Shown: positions 24,338 through 32,441 of the stretch, in pieces
How the letters are laid out: each line of letters begins with the position of its first letter
Numbering within the stretch: position 1 is the stretch's first letter
Source of the DNA: an uncultured Bacilli bacterium
GTDB lineage: Bacteria > Bacillota_I > Bacilli_A > RF39 > UBA660
Assembly: GCA_947628725.1 (NCBI GenBank)
Contig: CANRAQ010000003.1
Span: 1-33,228, forward strand
Direction: 5' to 3'
DNA: 33,228 nt
Position numbers and translations under genes: made by a program
Notes under the pieces: generated by a model
Databases searched by the model: none
The model's input: only the letters and a program-made list of their open reading frames with translations
Told to the model about the DNA's origin: nothing

Positions 24338-24580
24338 ATGGAATTAGTTAGTTTAACAGAATATTTAGTAAAACAATTACTACCAGATGTAGAAAAAGTA
24401 GTTGTAAATAAAATAGATTCTAATGAAGATGTTGTCATTCAAGTTTTAGTTCCTAATGAATATATGAGCATTATAATTGGTAAAGGTGGAAGTATTGCTA
24501 ATTCAATACGCACTATAGTCCAAGCAGCTGCTTATGTAAAAAAATTAGGAAGAGTTAGAATAAATATAGATTCATTGTAA
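24338..24580 (+). CDS. khpA: KH-domain RNA-binding protein KhpA
   Basis: This 80-residue single KH domain carries the GxxG loop in IIGKGGSIANSIRT. In other Firmicutes KhpA (YlqC) forms a complex with KhpB and binds many RNAs, affecting cell elongation and division. It starts two bases after the rpsP stop and is probably translationally coupled, since only a weak ribosome site is visible. Confidence 0.93.
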   Translation: MELVSLTEYLVKQLLPDVEKVVVNKIDSNEDVVIQVLVPNEYMSIIIGKGGSIANSIRTIVQAAAYVKKLGRVRINIDSL

Positions 24581-24604
24581 AATTGGAGTTTTCCAATTTT
24601 TTTT
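24579..24604 (+). terminator. Intrinsic terminator after khpA
   Basis: AAAATTGGA (24579-24587), loop GTTT and TCCAATTTT (24592-24600), then TTTT. The stem starts in the khpA stop codon. Confidence 0.8.
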
Positions 24605-24670
24605 GTCTATTTTGTTCAAATTTATTGTAATAAAAGTTTAGATATAATATAATAATAAGTAGGTGATAGA

Positions 24671-25465
24671 ATGAAGAAAAGGGTACTAAGTGCTATAGTT
24701 GCGTTTTTAATATTTATACCAATATTTTTAATAGGAGGTACTTTATTTAATGTAGCTTTTTATATTGTTACAATTCTAGGAATAAGAGAATTTATGAAAA
24801 TAAGGGATAAGAAAATACCTGATTTTATAAGATTTATAGTATATTTATTAATTACATTAATTTATTTTAGTAATACACTAAATAATGATTTAAGTTTTAA
24901 TATAGATTATAGACTAATATCTAGTTTATTTATAGTGATTTTACTTCCTGTAGTATTATATCATGATGATAAAGTATATGGCGTTTTAGATGCATTTTAC
25001 TTACTTGGTGGATTACTATTTTTAAGTTTTTCTATGTCACTTTTCTACTTATATAGGTCTATAGGATTAAATTTATTAGTATATTTATTAATAATTACAA
25101 TAATTACAGATTCATATGCTTACTTTATAGGTAGACTTATAGGTAAAAATAAATTACTTGAAGTAATTTCACCTAATAAGACACTAGAAGGTACAATAGG
25201 TGGAAGTTTAGTTGGAACTTTTGTTGGAGTAATGTATTATATAACTTTTGTATCAAATACAGTTAATATATTTAAATTAATAATAATATCATTATTTTTA
25301 AGTATAGTAGGACAGTTGGGAGATTTATTTTTCTCAGCAATTAAAAGAAAATATAATATAAAAGATTTTTCAAATATAATGCCTGGACATGGTGGAATTT
25401 TAGATAGATTGGATAGTATTATATTTGTTATGTTAGCATTTACATTTATAATAACAAAATTATAA
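24671..25465 (+). CDS. cdsA: Phosphatidate cytidylyltransferase
   Basis: This integral membrane enzyme makes CDP-diacylglycerol from phosphatidate and CTP, the branch point of phospholipid synthesis. The 264 residues have about seven or eight membrane helices. The family signature lies near the C-terminus: SPNKTLEGTIGG, GQLGDLFFSAIKR and the MPGHGGILDRLDS block. TAGGTGAT precedes the ATG, and TATAAT lies at 24643-24648. rseP follows after 15 bases, the usual cdsA-rseP pair. Confidence 0.95.
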   Translation: MKKRVLSAIVAFLIFIPIFLIGGTLFNVAFYIVTILGIREFMKIRDKKIPDFIRFIVYLLITLIYFSNTLNNDLSFNIDYRLISSLFIVILLPVVLYHDDKVYGVLDAFYLLGGLLFLSFSMSLFYLYRSIGLNLLVYLLIITIITDSYAYFIGRLIGKNKLLEVISPNKTLEGTIGGSLVGTFVGVMYYITFVSNTVNIFKLIIISLFLSIVGQLGDLFFSAIKRKYNIKDFSNIMPGHGGILDRLDSIIFVMLAFTFIITKL

Positions 25466-25480
25466 TTAGAGGGAGATATT

Positions 25481-26752
25481 ATGACTATAATATATTTTAT
25501 ATTAATATTAGGTATTACGGTTTTTATACATGAATTTGGACACTTTATATTTGCTAAAAAATTTGGAGTACATGTATATGAATTTTCTATAGGTATGGGG
25601 CCAAAATTATTTAAATTCAAAAGAAAAAACGACGAGACAGATTATTGTATTAGACTTCTTCCTATCGGAGGATTTGTTCAAATGGCTGGTGAAGAAGTAG
25701 AAGTAGATGAAAACATACCAGAAGATAAAAGATTAGGTTCTAAACCAGCTTTACAAAGACTTATCATAATGGTTGCTGGTGTAATGATGAATTTTTTACT
25801 TGCAATAGTTTTATTATTTTTTATAGGACTATTTAATACAGTTTCTACTAATAATGTTTATATTGATGATAGTACATTAAAAGGTATTTCTGATGGCGAT
25901 AAGATAGTAAAAATAAATGGACATTTTGTAAATAATTATGATAAATTAGCGCTTGAAATGTCAATAGCAGAAGATAATGATTTTGAAATGACTGTAAAAG
26001 ATAAAAATGGTAAAGAAAAAGTTGTAACAGTTAATCCTATAGCTGTAGGAGAGTCAAATTTAATATATGGATATGATTATGGATTTAAGATTGCATCAGA
26101 TGATGGCAACTTAATAGTAGATGAATCAGAAATAAAAGATTTAAAAGATGGTTCAAAAATTATATCTATAGATGGTAAAGAAATATCAGATTATACTGAA
26201 CTATTAAAAACTTTAGATAATATAAGTGATAAATTTGTTTTAGGATATGAAGATGCAAAGGGTAATGACGATACTATCGTAATTGATATAAAAGAAAATA
26301 AAGATGATACTTTGAATGGATACAGTTACGGATTTTATATAACTGGAACAAAGGAAAAAGGATTTTTTGCTGCTATAAAATATGCTTTTCTTAAATTCTT
26401 CAGTACTATTGAACAAATGATATTTACAGTATTCTATTTAATAACTGGAAAAATAAGTTTAAGCATGATGGCAGGACCTGTTGGAATATATAATGTTGTA
26501 AGTGTATATTCACAATATGGAATAAGTCAGATAATTTCACTTCTATGTTTAATATGTATAAATGTAGGATTTATAAATATTTTACCATTACCTGCATTTG
26601 ATGGGGGACATGTATTATTTATAATAATAGAAAAAATAAGAGGAAAAAAAGTTGATCCGAAAGTTGAAAATATAGTACATAATATAGGATTTATACTTCT
26701 TATGATATTGATGGTAATAATAACATATAATGATATATTAAGGTTGTTTTAG
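25481..26752 (+). CDS. rseP: RseP-type site-2 membrane metalloprotease
   Basis: RseP/RasP proteases cut membrane-embedded anti-sigma factors and remnant signal peptides. The zinc motif HEFGH is at residues 17-21 in the first helix (FIHEFGHFIFAK). A PDZ-like region follows (SDGDKIVKINGHFV), apparently with a second diverged copy (KDGSKIISIDGKEI). The C-terminal motif LPLPAFDGGH has Phe where most members have Leu but keeps the metal-binding Asp. Its 423 residues and about four membrane helices are normal. GAGGGAGA precedes ATG 25481. It is probably one operon with cdsA. Confidence 0.94.
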   Translation: MTIIYFILILGITVFIHEFGHFIFAKKFGVHVYEFSIGMGPKLFKFKRKNDETDYCIRLLPIGGFVQMAGEEVEVDENIPEDKRLGSKPALQRLIIMVAGVMMNFLLAIVLLFFIGLFNTVSTNNVYIDDSTLKGISDGDKIVKINGHFVNNYDKLALEMSIAEDNDFEMTVKDKNGKEKVVTVNPIAVGESNLIYGYDYGFKIASDDGNLIVDESEIKDLKDGSKIISIDGKEISDYTELLKTLDNISDKFVLGYEDAKGNDDTIVIDIKENKDDTLNGYSYGFYITGTKEKGFFAAIKYAFLKFFSTIEQMIFTVFYLITGKISLSMMAGPVGIYNVVSVYSQYGISQIISLLCLICINVGFINILPLPAFDGGHVLFIIIEKIRGKKVDPKVENIVHNIGFILLMILMVIITYNDILRLF

Positions 26753-26762
26753 GAGAGGTTTT

Positions 26763-27662
26763 ATGCTTAAAGTAGAAAATATTACAAAATATTATGGAGA
26801 TTTTAAAGCTGTTGATGATCTATCATTTACAGTAAATAACGGAGAAATATTTGGACTTCTTGGTGTGAATGGAGCCGGTAAAACCACTACATTTAGAATG
26901 ATAATGGGTTTACTTGATATAACCAGTGGGCAAATAACATTAGATGGTAAGAAGATAGATTATAATTTAAGTAATGAAATAGGTTTTTTAACTGAAGAAA
27001 GAAGTTTACTTACAAAATTAACCGTAAAAGAGCAAGCAATATATTTTGGTACTTTAAAAGGTATGAGTGAAGATAAAATATTGGAAAGACTAGATTATTT
27101 GTTAGATAAATTTCAAATATCAGAATATAAAGATAAAAAAATTAAAGAATTATCTAAAGGTAATCAACAAAAAATACAATTTATAACTGCAATATTACAT
27201 GAGCCAAAGTTACTTATATTAGATGAACCATTTTCAGGATTAGATCCACTTAATATTGAATTATTTAAAGAACAAATAATCGCGCTTTCAAAAAAGGGTA
27301 GTAAAATTATATTTTCTTCTCACAGAATGGATCATGTTGAACTTTTCTGTAAAAAACTTGTTATATTAGTAAATGGTAAAACAGTTTTATCTGGAAATAT
27401 TAAAGATATAAAAGAACAATATATGAAGAAAAATATAATAATAAAAGGTGACATTGATATAGATAAATTAAAATCTATCAAAGGTGTTGAAAGTGTAATA
27501 GAAAAAGCAGATGAATATGAAGTTAAAATTAGTTCAATAGATTATGTAAAAGATGTTTTTAAATATGTATCTAAATGTGATAATATAATGAAATTTGTTG
27601 TAGAAGAACCAAGCTTAAATGAAATATTTATATCAAAAGTAGGAGAAAAATATGAAAAGTAA
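26763..27662 (+). CDS. ABC exporter ATP-binding protein, NatA-like
   Basis: This is a 299-residue ABC ATPase: Walker A GVNGAGKTTT, signature LSKGNQQKIQF, Walker B LLILDEPFSGLDP and switch His in SSHRMDH. The C-terminal extension of about 80 residues after the core is seen in NatA and other ABC-2 exporter ATPases. AGGAGAGG precedes the ATG, ten bases after rseP. Its stop overlaps the permease start by 11 bases. The substrate is unknown; sodium export (NatAB) or drug or peptide export are options. Confidence 0.92.
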   Translation: MLKVENITKYYGDFKAVDDLSFTVNNGEIFGLLGVNGAGKTTTFRMIMGLLDITSGQITLDGKKIDYNLSNEIGFLTEERSLLTKLTVKEQAIYFGTLKGMSEDKILERLDYLLDKFQISEYKDKKIKELSKGNQQKIQFITAILHEPKLLILDEPFSGLDPLNIELFKEQIIALSKKGSKIIFSSHRMDHVELFCKKLVILVNGKTVLSGNIKDIKEQYMKKNIIIKGDIDIDKLKSIKGVESVIEKADEYEVKISSIDYVKDVFKYVSKCDNIMKFVVEEPSLNEIFISKVGEKYEK

Positions 27663-28983
27663 ATTAAATTTCTTAATTAATGTAAGTTTAAAGAAAAAAA
27701 TAAAAAGTAAATGGTTCTTGTTTGCAAATATAATTGTAGGATTACTTATTATAGGTATAATAAATATCGATAGCATAATAACATTATTTGGCGGAGATTT
27801 TAATGAAAAAACAAAAATATATGTTATAGATGAGACAAATATTGTTGTGGATAGTATTGAGCAAAGTTTAAAATATTATAGTGAATTTTTAAATGATGAA
27901 GATGATACTTACGAAATAGTTAAAACGGATAAATCAGAAAAAGAAATAATTGATTTAATAAATGAAGAAGAAAACAAATCACTATTGCTAGAAATATATT
28001 TTAATGATAAAAATAATATGGAAGCAAAATTAGTATCTTTATCGACTATAGATGCATATGATTATCAGTTAATAAGTAACTCACTAAATATTTCATCAAA
28101 TAATTATTTATTAAGTTCATTTGGTCTATCAGATGATCAACTTAGACAAATATCTGAAGGCATTACGATAAATAGGGAAATATTAGATGAAAATATAAAA
28201 GATGAAGATGAAAATACGGAAATGATAATGACTACTGTATTTCCAGTAATTATATTGCCATTTTTCATGTTGACTATATTTTTAATTCAATTTATAGGTA
28301 CAGAAATAAATGATGAAAAATCTACAAAGAGTATGGAAATAATTATTTCTAGTGTTCCACCAAAAACTCATTTTGCCGCTAAAATAATAGCAAACAATTT
28401 ATTCATTATATTACAACTTATTCTATTAGTTATTTTTGGAGCAATAGGTTTTGGAGTAAGAAAATTAATAGGTGGAAATACTATATTAAATGGACTAGGT
28501 GAAGAGGTTGGAAATATAATTAATACTATAACTAGGGGCGCATTAGGAGACAAATTTATAATTATAATAATATTTGCAGTAATACTTATGGTTCTTACAT
28601 TTATTGCATATTCAGTCATTGCAGGAATACTTGCATCAATGACAACTAATCCTGAAGATTATCAACAAATACAAGTACCAATAATTATTACACTATTATT
28701 AGGTTATTATTTATCAATAATGGCAGGTATGTTTAAAGGTTCTATGTTTATACAAATCTTATCATATTTCCCACTTATATCTGCAGTTTTATCACCATCA
28801 CTTTTAGTGTTAGGTCAAATAGGGTTAGTAGATGTAATAATTTCTATAGTAATTATTATAATAACTAATTATGCATTAATTAAATATGGTATTAGAGTAT
28901 ACAAGGTTGGAATATTAAACTATTCAACTACAGGATTGTGGAAAAAAATATTTAAGTCATTAAGAAATAAAGAAGTTTCTTAA
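27652..28983 (+). CDS. ABC-2 type exporter permease, NatB-like
   Basis: This 443-residue membrane partner of the preceding ATPase has one N-terminal helix (about 20-40), a large extracytoplasmic loop of some 170 residues, then five or six helices, the topology of NatB/CcmB-type ABC-2 permeases. FIGTEINDEKSTKSMEIIIS is the conserved cytoplasmic coupling region. Overlapping genes show that the two are made together. GGAG lies just upstream inside the ATPase gene. The final codons form half of the terminator. Confidence 0.9.
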   Translation: MKSKLNFLINVSLKKKIKSKWFLFANIIVGLLIIGIINIDSIITLFGGDFNEKTKIYVIDETNIVVDSIEQSLKYYSEFLNDEDDTYEIVKTDKSEKEIIDLINEEENKSLLLEIYFNDKNNMEAKLVSLSTIDAYDYQLISNSLNISSNNYLLSSFGLSDDQLRQISEGITINREILDENIKDEDENTEMIMTTVFPVIILPFFMLTIFLIQFIGTEINDEKSTKSMEIIISSVPPKTHFAAKIIANNLFIILQLILLVIFGAIGFGVRKLIGGNTILNGLGEEVGNIINTITRGALGDKFIIIIIFAVILMVLTFIAYSVIAGILASMTTNPEDYQQIQVPIIITLLLGYYLSIMAGMFKGSMFIQILSYFPLISAVLSPSLLVLGQIGLVDVIISIVIIIITNYALIKYGIRVYKVGILNYSTTGLWKKIFKSLRNKEVS

Positions 28984-28999
28984 TGACTTTTACTTTTTT
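28954..28999 (+). terminator. Strong intrinsic terminator overlapping the permease end
   Basis: AAGTCATTAAGAAA (28954-28967) pairs perfectly over 14 bp with TTTCTTAATGACTT (28976-28989), followed by TTACTTTTTT. Confidence 0.9.
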
Positions 29000-29047
29000 G
29001 AATATAATTAAATGAGGGTAAAATTTGAACTTTTTTACGAAAAAGTA

Positions 29048-29076
29048 TTGTAAAATTACAAAATTTAAGATATACT
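29048..29076 (+). promoter_or_regulatory. Promoter of the first tRNA pair
   Basis: TTGTAA (29048-29053), a 17-base spacer and TATACT (29071-29076), 20 bases before tRNA-Ile. Confidence 0.6.
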
Positions 29077-29096
29077 TATATAGTCATGTATTTGAT

Positions 29097-29173
<77 letters not shown>

Positions 29174-29184
29174 TCTTATAATAT

Positions 29185-29261
29185 GGCCGGTTGGTGAAGC
29201 GGCTTAACACACATGCCTTTCACGCATGCACTCACGGGTCCGAATCCCGTACCGGTCACCA
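29185..29261 (+). tRNA. tRNA-Glu (TTC)
   Basis: Acceptor GGCCGGT pairs with ACCGGTC, anticodon stem CATGC/GCATG encloses loop CTTTCAC with anticodon TTC, and the T arm is CGGGTCCGAATCCCG. CCA is encoded. It lies 11 bases after tRNA-Ile, in the same transcript. Confidence 0.96.
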
Positions 29262-29274
29262 TTTATTGTATATT

Positions 29275-29296
29275 AACCTTTTTATAAAGGTTTTTT
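29275..29296 (+). terminator. Intrinsic terminator after tRNA-Glu
   Basis: AACCTTT (29275-29281), loop TTAT and AAAGGTT (29286-29292), then TTTT. Confidence 0.75.
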
Positions 29297-29314
29297 ATTA
29301 TTTTATAAAAGTAC

Positions 29315-29343
29315 TTGAATATTTATATTTTCAATAGTATAAT
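29315..29343 (+). promoter_or_regulatory. Promoter of the second tRNA pair
   Basis: TTGAAT (29315-29320), a 17-base spacer and a consensus TATAAT (29338-29343), 14 bases before tRNA-Gln. Confidence 0.65.
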
Positions 29344-29357
29344 TTAATTATTAGTAT

Positions 29358-29432
29358 TGCCCCATGGCCAAGCGGTAAGGCGGTGGACTCTGACTCCATA
29401 ATGCGTAGGTTCGAATCCTACTGGGGCAACCA
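29358..29432 (+). tRNA. tRNA-Gln (CTG)
   Basis: Acceptor TGCCCCA pairs with TGGGGCA, and anticodon stem GTGGA/TCCAT encloses loop CTCTGAC with anticodon CTG, reading CAG only. CCA is encoded. A TTG isoacceptor must exist elsewhere to read CAA, the commoner Gln codon here. Confidence 0.93.
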
Positions 29433-29435
29433 AAT

Positions 29436-29511
29436 GCTGAAATAGCGCAGTTGGTAGAGCAACTCATTCGTAATGAGTAGGTCGTAGGTTCAAGTCCTAT
29501 TTTCAGCACCA
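29436..29511 (+). tRNA. tRNA-Thr (CGT)
   Basis: Acceptor GCTGAAA pairs with TTTCAGC, and anticodon stem ACTCA/TGAGT encloses loop TTCGTAA with anticodon CGT, reading ACG. CCA is encoded. It starts three bases after tRNA-Gln. Confidence 0.95.
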
Positions 29512-29521
29512 TTATAATAAC

Positions 29522-29562
29522 AAACTCGGACTTTTTAAATTATTAGATAAGTTCGAGTTTTA
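29522..29562 (+). terminator. Intrinsic terminator after tRNA-Thr
   Basis: AAACTCGGACTT (29522-29533) pairs with AAGTTCGAGTTT (29549-29560, one G-T pair), then TAATA; the T tail is weak. Confidence 0.6.
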
Positions 29563-29610
29563 ATACAATAATTTATGATAAAATTATTTTAGTAATTAAG
29601 GGGGGAAAAT

Positions 29611-30468
29611 ATGAATACAGAAATAATAAAATCAGAAATTAATGTTAATAATAAAATTAATATTATGCGAATAGGAAATAAAGAATATATTTCTCTTACA
29701 GATTTGGCTAGATATGCTAACCCTGAGGAACCAAAAATTCCTATTCAAACATGGATGCGTAATAAAGATGTTATAGCTTATTTAGGATTGTGGGAAAAAT
29801 TAAATAATGAAAATTTCAAAGGTGTCGAATTTACGACCTTTGAATCTTTAGCAGGTAAAAATAGCTTTTATATGTCTCCACAAAAATGGATTAAGGAAAC
29901 CAATGCAATCGGAATAATATCTAAATCAGGTAATAATGGCGGTACTTATGCTTGTAATGATATAGCTTTAGAATTTGCAAGTTGGCTATCTCCAGAATTT
30001 AAATTGTATGTTATACAAGAATTTGAAAGATTAAAAAAGAATGAAGCATATCAATATAAAGTTGATTGGACAGCTAGTAGAATGCTTGCTAAATCTAATT
30101 ATCATATTCATACTGATTCAATTAAAGAAAATATTATTCCTAAATTAACTGAAAAGCAAAAACAATATGTATATGCTGAAGAAGCTGATGTATTAAATGT
30201 TGCTTTGTTTGGTATGACTGCGAAAGAATGGAGAGAGAAAAATCCTAATCTCGAAGGAAATATTCGAGATTACACGAATTTGAAACATTTACTCATTTTA
30301 TGTAATTTAGAAAATACAAATGCGGAACTTATTAATGATGGTTTACCACAAAAAGAAAGATTAGTAAAACTTAATAATTCAGCTATTAGGCAAATGAAAA
30401 TTTTAGAAAACGATAAATCTATAAAAGAATTAGAAGATTTAAATAAAAAATTAATAAGTACTAAATAG
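29611..30468 (+). CDS. KilA-N domain protein (copy 1)
   Basis: KilA-N proteins are DNA-binding-fold proteins common in phages, prophages and accessory islands; most have no proven role. The 285-residue protein has the KilA-N domain at about residues 15-140 (EYISLTDLARYANPEEP, IQTWMRNKDVIAYLGLW, MSPQKWIKETNAIGI, FASWLSPEFKLYVIQEFERL). A C-terminal region follows, with QKQYVYAEEADVLNVALFGM shared with the next gene. AAGGGGGG precedes ATG 29611. It lies directly behind the tRNA cluster. An inverted repeat (29815-29844) sits inside the coding region. Flanking sequences are duplicated with the gene. Confidence 0.85.
   Translation: MNTEIIKSEINVNNKINIMRIGNKEYISLTDLARYANPEEPKIPIQTWMRNKDVIAYLGLWEKLNNENFKGVEFTTFESLAGKNSFYMSPQKWIKETNAIGIISKSGNNGGTYACNDIALEFASWLSPEFKLYVIQEFERLKKNEAYQYKVDWTASRMLAKSNYHIHTDSIKENIIPKLTEKQKQYVYAEEADVLNVALFGMTAKEWREKNPNLEGNIRDYTNLKHLLILCNLENTNAELINDGLPQKERLVKLNNSAIRQMKILENDKSIKELEDLNKKLISTK
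29815..29844. repeat. Inverted repeat inside KilA-N gene 1
   Basis: TTCAAAGGT (29815-29823) and ACCTTTGAA (29836-29844) are perfect inverse arms of nine bases. TCG/CGA pairs can extend the stem if two bases bulge. It lies at the position equivalent to the palindrome in the second copy. Confidence 0.7.
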
Positions 30469-30480
30469 TTATGACAATTT

Positions 30481-30523
30481 AGGAAACACATTTATATATC
30501 GACAAACAATAATCAAATATAAG
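30481..30523 (+). repeat. Downstream flank repeat of KilA-N gene 1
   Basis: This stretch contains ATATCGACAAACAATAAT and ends in AATATAAG. It is repeated with few changes at 31486-31528 after the second copy, marking the extent of the duplicated unit. The matching upstream flank (ATGATAAAATTATTTTAG before AAGGGGG) occurs at about 29574-29609 and 30566-30598. Confidence 0.8.
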
Positions 30524-30598
30524 TAACAAATTTTTTAGGTAAATATATATTTTATCCAAGTATATGATAAAATTATTTTAGTAATTAAGGGGGAAAAT

Positions 30599-31471
30599 AT
30601 GGATAAAGAGTTAATTAAAACAGAAATAAATGTTAATAACAATAAAATAGGTATTTTAAGAATCGGTGACACCGACTATATATCATTAACTGATTTAGCA
30701 AAATATTCCAATCCTGAAAATCCTGCTAATGTTATAATACATTGGATGAGCAATAAAGGAACATTTGATTATATAGGATTATGGGAACAATTAAATAATG
30801 AAAATTTTAATTTCACGGAATTCCGTGAAATTAAAAATAATGAAGTTGGATATTCATCATTTACTTTAAGTCCTAAAAGATGGATTGATAAGACAAATGC
30901 CATAGGAATATATTCTAAGGGTGGGAAATATAGCATAGGAACATTTGCTCATCCTGATATAGCATTTGAATTTGCTAGTTGGTTAAGTCCTACTTTTAAA
31001 TTATATTTGATTAAAGAATTTGAAAGATTAAAAAAGAATGAGGCATATCAAGAAAAAATTGAATGGCATGCTAATAGAGTTTTATCTAGAACAAATTATT
31101 TAGTCCATACGGATGCCATAAAAAATTATATTGTACCATTATTAACTGAAAAACAAAAACAATATGTGTATGCTGAAGAAGCTGATGTATTAAATGTTGC
31201 TTTATTTGGTATGACTGCGAAAGAATGGAGAAAAATTAATCCAAAATTGGCTAAAGATGGAAATATTAGAGATTACACTGATTTAGTACATTTAGTCATA
31301 TTAAACAATTTAGAAAACTCTAATGCTGAATTTATTAAGTTAGGATTATCACAAAAAGAAAGATTAATAAGACTTAATGATTCCGCTAGAAATCAAATGG
31401 AAATCTTAAAAAATAATAATGGAATAAAAGAATTGGAAAACATTGATAAATACTTAATTGAAACTAAATGA
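30599..31471 (+). CDS. KilA-N domain protein (copy 2)
   Basis: This 290-residue paralogue of the gene before it has the same domain order: DYISLTDLAKYSNPENP, IHWMSNKGTFDYIGLWEQL, LSPKRWIDKTNAIGI, FASWLSPTFKLYLIKEFERL. The C-terminal block QKQYVYAEEADVLNVALFGM is identical. AAGGGGG precedes the ATG, and the gene ends with TGA. Upstream and downstream flanks match those of copy 1, so the whole transcription unit was duplicated. The sequence between the conserved blocks has diverged a good deal. A 32-bp perfect palindrome lies inside (30805-30836). Confidence 0.85.
   Translation: MDKELIKTEINVNNNKIGILRIGDTDYISLTDLAKYSNPENPANVIIHWMSNKGTFDYIGLWEQLNNENFNFTEFREIKNNEVGYSSFTLSPKRWIDKTNAIGIYSKGGKYSIGTFAHPDIAFEFASWLSPTFKLYLIKEFERLKKNEAYQEKIEWHANRVLSRTNYLVHTDAIKNYIVPLLTEKQKQYVYAEEADVLNVALFGMTAKEWRKINPKLAKDGNIRDYTDLVHLVILNNLENSNAEFIKLGLSQKERLIRLNDSARNQMEILKNNNGIKELENIDKYLIETK
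30805..30836. repeat. 32-bp perfect palindrome inside KilA-N gene 2
   Basis: The half-site TTTTAATTTCACGGAA (30805-30820) is followed with no spacer by its exact reverse complement (30821-30836). It is coding and in frame. Confidence 0.9.
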
Positions 31472-31485
31472 ATATTTGTCAAATT

Positions 31486-31528
31486 AGGGAACACGCTTCT
31501 ATATCGACAAACAATAATAAAATATAAG
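31486..31528 (+). repeat. Downstream flank repeat of KilA-N gene 2
   Basis: Second copy of the sequence at 30481-30523; the core ATATCGACAAACAATAAT is shared. Confidence 0.8.
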
Positions 31529-31583
31529 ATGTGAAATAAAAAAGTAAATTCCAGTTTCAAAAAATGTAAAAGGAATGTAAGAG

Positions 31584-31610
31584 AAACCTCTATTTTAAAG
31601 AGGTTTTTGT
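31584..31610 (+). terminator. Intrinsic terminator between the KilA-N genes and the IS element
   Basis: AAACCTCT (31584-31591), loop ATTTTAA and AGAGGTTT (31599-31606), then TTG. Confidence 0.65.
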
Positions 31611-31679
31611 ATTGTAAATGTCAATATATTTTTGGACAAAAATGGCAATTTCAAAGTTGGACACTTTTAGGATAGAATT

Positions 31680-32441
31680 CTATCCTTTTTGGTTGCCATC
31701 AAGTTGTTCAATTTTATCTTTTATTCTGTAAGAATTACCTGTTATATTTATTACATGGGAATGATGTAATAATCTATCTAATATGGCATTGGCAAGTGTA
31801 TTATCACTAAAGACTTCTCCCCATTTACTAAATACCATATTTGTTGTTATTATTGTTGAATGCTTTTCATATCTTTTAGCTATCAGTTGGAATAGTAAAT
31901 TTGCTCCTTGTTTATCAACTGGTAAATATCCTATCTCATCTATAATCAATAACTGATATCTACAAAAATGTTTTATTCTTGCTTCTAGTTTATTTTCAAA
32001 ATGTGCCTTATTTAGTTGAGTTATTAAATCATGGCAAGATATAAAATACACTGAATACCTTTTCTTTGCTGCTGTTATTCCTATTGAGATTGCCAAGTGA
32101 GTTTTCCCAACTCCACTTGATCCTACAAACAATATGTTTTCATGTTTCTCTAAAAATCTTAATGTATTTAAATCTTCTATTTCTTCTTTATTTATTGATG
32201 GTTGATAATCAAAATCAAAATCTGACAGTTCTTTTTCATATGGAAATGCTGATACTGTCACTTGTATTTTTGATGCTCTTTCATCTCGATATTCTATTTC
32301 TTTATTTGTAAGCTCTAATAGAGCTTTTTGAAATGGTATTTTCTTTTTTACTATCTCATCTATATAATTTGGTAAATAACTTCTAAATTTTTCTAGTTTT
32401 AATAATTCTAAATTGTTTAATAATTTACTATATTCATTCAT
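31680..32441 (-). CDS. istB: IstB-type ATP-binding transposition helper of IS21
   Basis: IstB is an AAA+ ATPase related to DnaC that assembles on target DNA and recruits IstA. The 253 residues have Walker A GSSGVGKTHLA, Walker B LLIIDEIGYLPVDKQGANLL and the sensor region STIITTNMVFSKWGEVF, with a typical N-terminal helical part. The start overlaps the end of istA by eight bases, indicating coupled translation. Intact. Confidence 0.95.
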   Translation of the reverse strand: MNEYSKLLNNLELLKLEKFRSYLPNYIDEIVKKKIPFQKALLELTNKEIEYRDERASKIQVTVSAFPYEKELSDFDFDYQPSINKEEIEDLNTLRFLEKHENILFVGSSGVGKTHLAISIGITAAKKRYSVYFISCHDLITQLNKAHFENKLEARIKHFCRYQLLIIDEIGYLPVDKQGANLLFQLIAKRYEKHSTIITTNMVFSKWGEVFSDNTLANAILDRLLHHSHVINITGNSYRIKDKIEQLDGNQKG

